A stretch of 20,178 nt of DNA from Pseudopedobacter sp045629485. GTDB taxonomy: Bacteria; Bacteroidota; Bacteroidia; Sphingobacteriales; Sphingobacteriaceae. Positions 14,023 to 20,178 of the stretch are shown one piece after another (positions within the stretch are counted from its first letter, which is position 1; the number at the start of each line of letters is the position of its first letter). The stretch lies in NCBI GenBank assembly GCA_045629485.1, contig JAZQRF010000089.1:1-20178 (forward strand), given 5' to 3'. The position numbers and the translations under genes were made by a program. The notes under the pieces are model-generated. The model had not been told where the DNA came from. It did no database searches and saw only the letters and a program-made list of their open reading frames with translations.

Positions 14023-15357
14023 ATGGCAAAAATATTAATAGTTGAAGACGACACTACTTTTTCCCAACTATTACAGGGTTTTTTAAAGAAACATGGTTTT
14101 GAAACTGTAGCCACAAACAGTATTCGCAGCAGTTTCGAGCAAATAGAAGCCACTCCCTTTGATTTGCTTTTGCTGGATTACCGTCTGCCTGATGGCACCG
14201 GCCTGGAAGTGCTGACAAAAGCTAATGAAAAATCTGTTGCCATACCGGCAGTCATCATGACAAGCTTTAACGACGTTCGTACTGCCGTAAAGGCAATCCA
14301 GTCGGGCGCATTCGATTATATTACCAAACCGGTAAACCCCGAAGAGTTGTTGATGATCATCAACAATGCCCTAGATAAAAAAAAGGATAAGAAAGCTACA
14401 ATTGCCATTCCGGATAATCCATCCTTCATTAAAGGAGACAGCCCGGAAGCCAATAAGCTGTATGGCTATATAGATTTAGTGGCACCCACGGACATGTCGG
14501 TGGTGATACAGGGCGAAAGCGGCACAGGTAAAGAATATGCAGCCAGAACCATCCACAACCAAAGCAAAAGAAAAAATAAACCTTTTGTTGCCATTGATTG
14601 CGGCGCCCTGTCTAAAGACTTAGCTGCCAGTGAATTGTTTGGACATATTAAAGGAGCTTTTACAGGAGCCATTACCGATAAAAAAGGCCAGTTCGAAGCT
14701 GCCAATGGCGGCACCCTATTCCTGGATGAAGTTGGAAATTTAAGTTACGATGTACAGATCAAACTATTAAGGGCGCTACAGGAAAGAATTATTCAGCCCC
14801 TGGGCAGCACTAAGCAAATCCAGGTAGATGTAAGGATTATTACCGCTACCAATGATGATTTATTAAACAGTGTGAGTAACGGCGATTTTAGAGAAGACCT
14901 TTACCATAGAATCAACGAATTTAAAATCCAGTTGCCCCCATTACGTAGCCGTGGAAAAGACCTGGAATTATTTATAGCACATTTTATCCAACAGGCCAAT
15001 ACCGAGCTCGAAAGAAAAGTAGAAAAAGTATCTCCGGAAGTTAAAAGCATCTTATTAAAATACGACTGGCCCGGTAATTTACGCGAGCTTAAAAATGTAA
15101 TTAAAAGAATGGTATTGCTCACTCCCGGTGATACCGCAGAGACCACTTCTTTACCCGAGGAGATGATATTTTCTATAGAACACCATTTACAAAAAGCTTC
15201 GGGAACAGATTTAAAAGCACAAAATGAAGTGAATGAAAAGGCGTTAATTGTAGAGACCCTGCAAAAAGTAAAGTACAATAAGTCTCAGGCAGCAAAATTA
15301 CTCAACATAGACCGTAAGACTTTATACAGTAAGATGGATAAGTATGAGATTGAATAA
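14023..15357 (+). CDS. NtrC-family sigma-54-dependent response regulator
   Basis: This 444-residue cytoplasmic transcription activator has three parts. The N-terminal receiver has acidic E8/D9/D10, phospho-acceptor D52 (LLLLDYRLPDG) and the switch residues T90 and K107 (VIMTSF, DYITKP). The AAA+ sigma-54 interaction domain has Walker A GESGTGKE (164-171), the sigma-54 contact loop GAFTGA (211-216), Walker B LFLDE (232-236) and an arginine-finger region. The C-terminal Fis-type HTH is NKSQAAKLLNIDRKTLYSKM. All key residues are present. It is convergent with a hybrid kinase gene 15 nt away, a plausible but unproven partner. Targets are not evident. Confidence 0.93.
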   Translation: MAKILIVEDDTTFSQLLQGFLKKHGFETVATNSIRSSFEQIEATPFDLLLLDYRLPDGTGLEVLTKANEKSVAIPAVIMTSFNDVRTAVKAIQSGAFDYITKPVNPEELLMIINNALDKKKDKKATIAIPDNPSFIKGDSPEANKLYGYIDLVAPTDMSVVIQGESGTGKEYAARTIHNQSKRKNKPFVAIDCGALSKDLAASELFGHIKGAFTGAITDKKGQFEAANGGTLFLDEVGNLSYDVQIKLLRALQERIIQPLGSTKQIQVDVRIITATNDDLLNSVSNGDFREDLYHRINEFKIQLPPLRSRGKDLELFIAHFIQQANTELERKVEKVSPEVKSILLKYDWPGNLRELKNVIKRMVLLTPGDTAETTSLPEEMIFSIEHHLQKASGTDLKAQNEVNEKALIVETLQKVKYNKSQAAKLLNIDRKTLYSKMDKYEIE

Positions 15358-15372
15358 TTTATTTAATGAATA

Positions 15373-17859
15373 CTACCGTAGAACCGATATCAAATCGGAT
15401 AGTTTCCCCATGAGCTTCCTGATCTCAGATTGATGAGCAGCTGAGAGCCCGCTTGAGGAATGAAGGCTAAGCTCCATTTTTCTAAATTCAGCAGCTAAAT
15501 CTTTGGCTCCTACCTGTGCTGTTCTGCCCGCAATCCGGTGTACAATCAGAGAAGTTTTGTTTTTATCGTTTTGGGAAAGGGCTTGCATCAGCTCCTCCTC
15601 ATCGTTCAATGTATCTGCAGCAAACTGATTCATGATTTTAGACAGCTGCTCCCGATCTCCAAAAGTCATTTTTTCTAAAGCACTGGTATCAAAATCTTGT
15701 TCATCAGGAGCTAAAGGCACCTCACTTTCAAACAAAGCCAACAGCTGCTCCTCCCTAAAAGGTTTCATTAACAAACCGTCAAATCCGCTTGCCAATACCT
15801 GCTCCCTTTCTTCGGGTAATACCTGGGCGGTTAAAGCAATAACTTTTACATCCTGAGGAATATATTTTTTTAATGCTGCACAAAGTTCTGTCCCGCTCAT
15901 TTCAGGCATTCTCATATCCGTCAGAACATATTTCACCTCATGATCCCACTCGGTTTGTAACACTTCTGCAGGCGAAATAAAACACCGGTGCCGTATTCCT
16001 CTTTCTTTCAAGATCATCGAACACAAATCCAAAATAAAACGATCGTCATCTACTATCCAAACCTTTTTCGAAAAATGGTTTAGCTGAGCGTTTTGCAGAT
16101 TTCTTTCAGGTTGAACCTGTACCTCATCTACCGCCAAATACCTGAGGTAAACTGTAAAAGAACTGCCTTCGCCTTTTTTACTCTTTACATTTATTCTTCC
16201 CCCCTGGCTCTCTACCAAAGTTTTGGTAATAGACAATCCCAAACCCGCTCCCTGCTGGTTTATGGTTGTTTTTTTTTCTCCTTCAACCTGTTCAAATTCA
16301 TTAAAAATATATTTAATTTCCTCGTCAGAGATGCCAATGCCGGTATCTTCTATAGTGAAAATAAAATGCCAGTAGTTATTTTGCTTCTTGCCCGAAACTC
16401 CTAAAGCAACATGACCTTTCTCTGTAAACTTCAATGCATTCCCCAGCAGGTTATACAGTATCTGTTTAAGCCTGAAAGCATCTCCCTCTACCTGCGTAAC
16501 TTCTTCAATATCAAAATCAGTATAGAGTTTTATGCCTTTTTTTGTGGCCTGCAGCTTCATCACCGAATTCACTTCATCAAGTAACCTTTGTATATTAAAT
16601 ACTTCCGAAGAGAAAGTAAGTTTACCCGAAATGATGCGGTTATAATCTAAAATTTCGTTTACAATTTGCATCAGGTGCTCAGAAGAATAGAAGATCGCCT
16701 CTATATCCTTTTTATCAGGAACTTCCTGTTTCCTGATGAGTTCGGCATAACCAATGATGGATTGCAGAGGGGTACGAATCTCGTGGCTCATGTTCGCTAA
16801 AAATCGCTGCTTGGCTTTACCATGATATTCTGCTTCGTCTTTTGCAATTTCCAGTGCTTCCCGGTATTCGTTGTTTTTCGTGATATCGGTTAAAATGAGG
16901 TAAAGCAGGATAATCGTTACCAGAAAAAACACCAGCATAATGATGCTGATCTGTTTGATGCCATCATTTACCACTTCCTTCGCAGAAATACCGGTCTGCT
17001 GGATCTGTTTTACCGCTTCGTTTTCTACCTCCCGTAAAATGGAGAGCATTTTGTTAATCAACAGGTCGCCGGTATTTGCCAGAATAGCCTCTCTATTCAG
17101 AAACTGCTCACTTTTTATTCGCTGACTTTTTTCCAGCGAACGCATGGTTTGCCCCAGGTCTTTTAAAATACTGTCCTGCTTGGCCAGTTCCACGGTATCG
17201 AACTTTACATTCAGCTCTTCGTTAATGATATTCAGGCCCGAGGCATTATCCTCTGCCTTCCGTTTACCAAAGAGTTTATTAAAAAATCCTTTTGGCTCAG
17301 CAGCTTTTGGCTTCTCCTCGAGGTTATAAATAGTGGTGGTTAATGTCCTTTTTTCTGATTGCTGAATTGTGCTGTCGGTTTTTCGGGAACTTTCTTCTAC
17401 CAAATCATTAAGCGACTGTACCTGCTGTGAAAATGAAGCACTGTTTAAAAAGCCTTCTCTTACTTTAAGATAATTCACAAAAAGCCTGTCGCGTTCTTTC
17501 AGCAAGTTTTTCATGGAAGTAATCCGATCCAGCTGGGCCTGGTCTCCCTGGTATAATTTCTTTAAAGTGTCGAGGCTTTTTGCCAGCTGCCTGGATTCTT
17601 CCAAAAATATTTTATGATTGCCCGGGTTCTGAAATGCCTGCGATTTTTGCAGCTGTTCTAAACTGATGATTTTTAAAGATAAAGCATTAACCATCCTTAG
17701 CTTTTCGCCCGGCGAAGAGATATTCTCTACCGTGTTGAGCATCTCCTCGAATGCGAGCTTACTGGTGCCCCAGGCCAAAAGCAACGCAGCACAAGCCAGT
17801 ACCGAAGCGATAATAATTTTCCCTTTAATAGATTTTCTAAAAGCTTTTTGTTTGGACAT
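15373..17859 (-). CDS. Membrane hybrid histidine kinase (sensor-HisKA-HATPase-REC-HPt)
   Basis: Numbered from the ATG at 17859 this is 828 residues. TM1 is about 13-32 and TM2 about 306-325. They flank a helical extracytoplasmic sensor domain of about 270 residues containing an odd basic-aromatic patch, GFFNKLFGKRK (191-201). HisKA has H359 (NMSHEIRTP). The HATPase has an N-box around 470-474, DTGIG and GAGLGLSI. A receiver domain has D648 (LTDMRMP). A C-terminal HPt domain has H774 (VHRIAGRT). This is a full internal phosphorelay ending in an HPt, so it must pass phosphate to a separate receiver, possibly the adjacent NtrC-type regulator. The frame is open to a TTG at 17919, but the ATG preceded by AGGA is a better start. 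Confidence 0.9.
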   Translation of the reverse strand: MSKQKAFRKSIKGKIIIASVLACAALLLAWGTSKLAFEEMLNTVENISSPGEKLRMVNALSLKIISLEQLQKSQAFQNPGNHKIFLEESRQLAKSLDTLKKLYQGDQAQLDRITSMKNLLKERDRLFVNYLKVREGFLNSASFSQQVQSLNDLVEESSRKTDSTIQQSEKRTLTTTIYNLEEKPKAAEPKGFFNKLFGKRKAEDNASGLNIINEELNVKFDTVELAKQDSILKDLGQTMRSLEKSQRIKSEQFLNREAILANTGDLLINKMLSILREVENEAVKQIQQTGISAKEVVNDGIKQISIIMLVFFLVTIILLYLILTDITKNNEYREALEIAKDEAEYHGKAKQRFLANMSHEIRTPLQSIIGYAELIRKQEVPDKKDIEAIFYSSEHLMQIVNEILDYNRIISGKLTFSSEVFNIQRLLDEVNSVMKLQATKKGIKLYTDFDIEEVTQVEGDAFRLKQILYNLLGNALKFTEKGHVALGVSGKKQNNYWHFIFTIEDTGIGISDEEIKYIFNEFEQVEGEKKTTINQQGAGLGLSITKTLVESQGGRINVKSKKGEGSSFTVYLRYLAVDEVQVQPERNLQNAQLNHFSKKVWIVDDDRFILDLCSMILKERGIRHRCFISPAEVLQTEWDHEVKYVLTDMRMPEMSGTELCAALKKYIPQDVKVIALTAQVLPEEREQVLASGFDGLLMKPFREEQLLALFESEVPLAPDEQDFDTSALEKMTFGDREQLSKIMNQFAADTLNDEEELMQALSQNDKNKTSLIVHRIAGRTAQVGAKDLAAEFRKMELSLHSSSGLSAAHQSEIRKLMGKLSDLISVLR

Positions 17860-18036
17860 TCCTGTGCCAGTATTGGTAAAATTCTGTTTTATAACGTTAA
17901 AAGTGGCCGTCTGTTTCAAGTAAGAAAGGGACCAGCCCTTTAAAACGCGAATACAATTACGAATTTACACAATCTATCGGCGCCAGAACAGAACAAATAT
18001 CAAAAGAATATTCTGAGTATGATTTGGCTCTTCTCC

Positions 18037-20178
18037 CTATTCGGCAGGTAATGGTAAAGTAAACCAAAAAGTACTGCCTTTCCCTTCTTCGCTTTCTACG
18101 CCAATCGCACCACCATGCCTTTTTACAATTTCTTTACTGATGTACAATCCAAGGCCGAGGCCCGAAACCTTCGCTCCCGAGTTATCCGCCCTGTAATAGC
18201 GTTCGAAAAGAAAAGGAAGCTTATCTTCTTTCACACCGGGGCCGGTATCCGTTACAGAAATTTTCACAAAGTTAGGCAGCAAGCTCACATTAAGAAAAAT
18301 CTCTTTGGAAGTGGGGGCATATTTTACGGCATTATTTACCAGGTTCACCACTACCTGGTCTATACGGTGTTCATCGGCATAAACCTGTAAACCCTTCTCT
18401 CCACTAACAATTAGAGCATGTTTCCCTTCTGCCCTGATGTGATGGCAGCACTCGGACAGCAAATCATCCATACTAAAATAGCTCTTGTTTAAGAACATGT
18501 CATATTCGCTCATCCGGCTCACATTCAACAGGTCTTCAATCAGCTCAGAAATACGGCTCATGCTCCTACTCGACTGTTCAATCAGCCTTGGCGCCAAATG
18601 GTTAGACAGGTTATCTTTCATTCTTTGCAGCAATTGAAATGAAGCTTTGAGGCTGGTTATAGGTGTTTTTAATTCATGGCTGGCAATAGATATAAAATCG
18701 TCCTTTTGCTGTAATAAAAACTTATATTCTGTAATGTCCAGTACTGTTCCCAATAATCTCACCGGCTGTTTGTGCTCATCAAAATATAAATTCCCATTTA
18801 CCCTGATCCAATGAATAGACTGGTCTTTATGAACAAGCCGGGCTTCGTAAAACATTTTACCATTTTCAAGGGCACTCCTATGTGCCTCATCGCTGATCCT
18901 GACATCTTCCGGATGAATCATCTCTAACAACTCGCTTCTCGAGCTTGCATGCTCCACGCCAAAGATCAGTTTCAAACGCTCAGAAGCAATCAATTTATCG
19001 TTAACCGGATCGTAGTCGAATGTTCCAACCTCTGCCCCTTCTACCGCTAGTCTTATGCGTTCCTCTACATCCTCAATTTTTCTCCTGGCTAAAACCTTAT
19101 CTGTGATATCTATCGCCACAGCCATTATGGAAGTAACTGCTCCATTATAATCCTTAACAGGTTCGTAAACGAAATCCAGGAAAACTGTTTCCGGACTACC
19201 ATTTCTTACCAGCGTGACCTGGTGTTCCCTTGCCTGGAAGGCTATACCTGTTTCAATCACCCTGTTCATGATGGGCGCATAACTTTCTTCTGCCTCTGAA
19301 ACGGCTTCCCAAATTACATGATTTTCCAGTTCCGAACGCTTCTTTCCTGAAAGTTCGAGGTAGCTATCATTCACCTCTAGCACCACCAGGTCGCTCGCCC
19401 TGATTAAACAAATGCCAACCGGTGCATTGGCCACAAGGTTTCTAAACTTATTCTCACTAACAGAAAGCTCGTGATTTTTCATTTCAAGCTTTTGCTGGGA
19501 GAGCAAAAGCTCATCATTAGAGGCCGAAAGCTCCTCTACCGTTGCTGCCAGTTCTTCGTTAATAGCAGTAATCTCATCATTTAATTCCTGTTGGTCTCTG
19601 TAAATTTTCTCTAGAGATTTTCTTGTCTCTACCTCTTTGGTAATATCTTCGGCTGAAACGATTAAGCCTACCACTTCCCCCAAGTGGTTCTTCATGGGGT
19701 CATAATAGAAACTTACATATTTTGTGGTTGGGCCGGAAGTTCCGTTGTAATGAAAAATCTGCTCCTCTTCACCGTAGCCTACCCCGGTATCATACACCTG
19801 TTTTAAAAACTGTGGAAATGGCTGATCTTCAATCTCCGGCAGGATTTCCATCAGCGGATGCCCGGTTACCTCCTCTATCGTTTTATCCCATAGGTTTACC
19901 AGTGGCTGATTCGCAATTTCTATAATCCAGTCTCTGCCTCTTAAAATCATTAGCGGATAATGGGCATTCATCACTAAATTTCTTAAGCTGTATTCACTTT
20001 CAGCAAGTGCCTTCAGCCGTTCCTCTACCTTTTCTTCCAGTTGGTGATTCAAAAATTGCAGGCTGGCCTGCGACTTTCCAAGCTTTTCTATCGCCAGTGA
20101 CAATTCTTCGTTAGTAGCTCTAAGTTCTTCATTCGCTGCTCTAAGTTCTTCATTCAGTTCCTGCTCTCTTTGTTCGTT
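18037..20178 (-). CDS. Multi-PAS sensor histidine kinase, 5' part beyond the window edge
   Basis: The reading frame is open to the last base of the window, so the N-terminus is missing; 713 residues are visible. They begin with a NEEL-type heptad coiled coil (NEELRAANEELRATNEEL). PAS 1 follows, then a second long coil (INEELAATVEELSASNDEL), then PAS 2 and PAS 3, the last with HPEDV and a PAC-like segment. HisKA has its His at 18676-18678 (ASHELKTP), and the HATPase ends the protein (NAVKYAP, DTGPG, GLGLGLYI). No TM helix and no receiver are seen in the visible part. It should autophosphorylate and pass phosphate to an unidentified regulator. A TTG at 20101-20103 is an internal codon, not the start. 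Confidence 0.9.
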   Translation of the reverse strand, partial: NEQREQELNEELRAANEELRATNEELSLAIEKLGKSQASLQFLNHQLEEKVEERLKALAESEYSLRNLVMNAHYPLMILRGRDWIIEIANQPLVNLWDKTIEEVTGHPLMEILPEIEDQPFPQFLKQVYDTGVGYGEEEQIFHYNGTSGPTTKYVSFYYDPMKNHLGEVVGLIVSAEDITKEVETRKSLEKIYRDQQELNDEITAINEELAATVEELSASNDELLLSQQKLEMKNHELSVSENKFRNLVANAPVGICLIRASDLVVLEVNDSYLELSGKKRSELENHVIWEAVSEAEESYAPIMNRVIETGIAFQAREHQVTLVRNGSPETVFLDFVYEPVKDYNGAVTSIMAVAIDITDKVLARRKIEDVEERIRLAVEGAEVGTFDYDPVNDKLIASERLKLIFGVEHASSRSELLEMIHPEDVRISDEAHRSALENGKMFYEARLVHKDQSIHWIRVNGNLYFDEHKQPVRLLGTVLDITEYKFLLQQKDDFISIASHELKTPITSLKASFQLLQRMKDNLSNHLAPRLIEQSSRSMSRISELIEDLLNVSRMSEYDMFLNKSYFSMDDLLSECCHHIRAEGKHALIVSGEKGLQVYADEHRIDQVVVNLVNNAVKYAPTSKEIFLNVSLLPNFVKISVTDTGPGVKEDKLPFLFERYYRADNSGAKVSGLGLGLYISKEIVKRHGGAIGVESEEGKGSTFWFTLPLPAE
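20104..20166 (-). repeat. In-frame 21-bp repeats coding coiled-coil heptads
   Basis: Three consecutive 21-bp units (20104-20124, 20125-20145, 20146-20166) each encode one 7-residue heptad of the NEELRAx type, the first two being the most alike. They lie in the 5' part of the multi-PAS kinase gene and continue toward the window edge. Heptads of this kind form signalling helices between sensory domains; in-frame repeats can change in number by slippage. Confidence 0.6.

Noticed and set aside
14901..15278. Minus-strand open frame of 125 codons inside the response regulator gene
   Set aside because: It is antisense to the AAA+ and HTH regions; composition is Ser/Phe/Cys-rich and no motif is seen.
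17860..17919. Extended N-terminus of the hybrid kinase from a TTG at 17919
   Set aside because: The extra 20 residues are polar and the ATG at 17859, preceded by AGGA, starts a typical short cytoplasmic stretch followed directly by TM1. I used the ATG.
20101..20103. TTG as the start of the multi-PAS kinase
   Set aside because: The frame stays open upstream and encodes a coherent heptad coiled coil, so the TTG is an internal leucine codon.

Overview
The window looks like chromosomal DNA from a member of the Bacteroidota, most likely the Sphingobacteriaceae (Pedobacter-like). This is an inference from three things: A-rich start regions with few Shine-Dalgarno motifs, a TAnnTTTG-type -7 box ahead of one gene, and protein families typical of the group (NarK plus fused nitrate reductase, a rubredoxin-tailed Nir/Sir-like protein, NEEL-repeat PAS kinases). 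No tRNA, rRNA, CRISPR array, transposase or phage gene was seen.

Region 1 (3-9018, + strand) is a nitrate assimilation and molybdenum-cofactor block. It encodes a NarK-type transporter, a very large single-chain nitrate reductase (Mo catalytic part + FAD/NAD(P)H reductase part + BFD-type [2Fe-2S] domain), a nitrite/sulfite-reductase-like protein that has lost the siroheme/Fe-S cysteines but ends in a rubredoxin domain, a TSUP permease, MoaA, MoaD and MoaE. Most genes from the rubredoxin protein onward touch or overlap. Two repeat-like, hairpin-rich elements lie at the ends of the nitrate reductase gene. The nitrite reductase and the remaining Moco genes (moaC, moeA and so on) are not in the window.

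Region 2 (9019-10848, + strand) begins with a 34-36 bp dyad and a -7-like box. These precede a SelW-like CXXC redox protein whose stop codon overlaps the start of mobA (Moco guanylyltransferase). An exported DUF6624-like protein follows. MobA supplies the guanine-dinucleotide form of the cofactor that the nitrate reductase family uses.

Region 3 (10899-13252, - strand) is a three-gene set: an ABC ATPase, an FtsX/MacB-type permease with a His/Glu-rich extracytoplasmic loop, and a small exported DUF3299-like protein with a C-X2-C motif. The His-rich loop and the gene set suggest a metal-related (possibly zinc) exporter or envelope system.

Region 4 (13253-20178) holds signalling genes. A small exported PepSY-like protein and an NtrC-type sigma-54 response regulator lie on the + strand. 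A hybrid histidine kinase (HisKA-HATPase-REC-HPt) lies convergent to the regulator on the - strand. A multi-PAS histidine kinase, also on the - strand, is cut by the right window edge. A clear terminator separates the small exported protein from the regulator gene.
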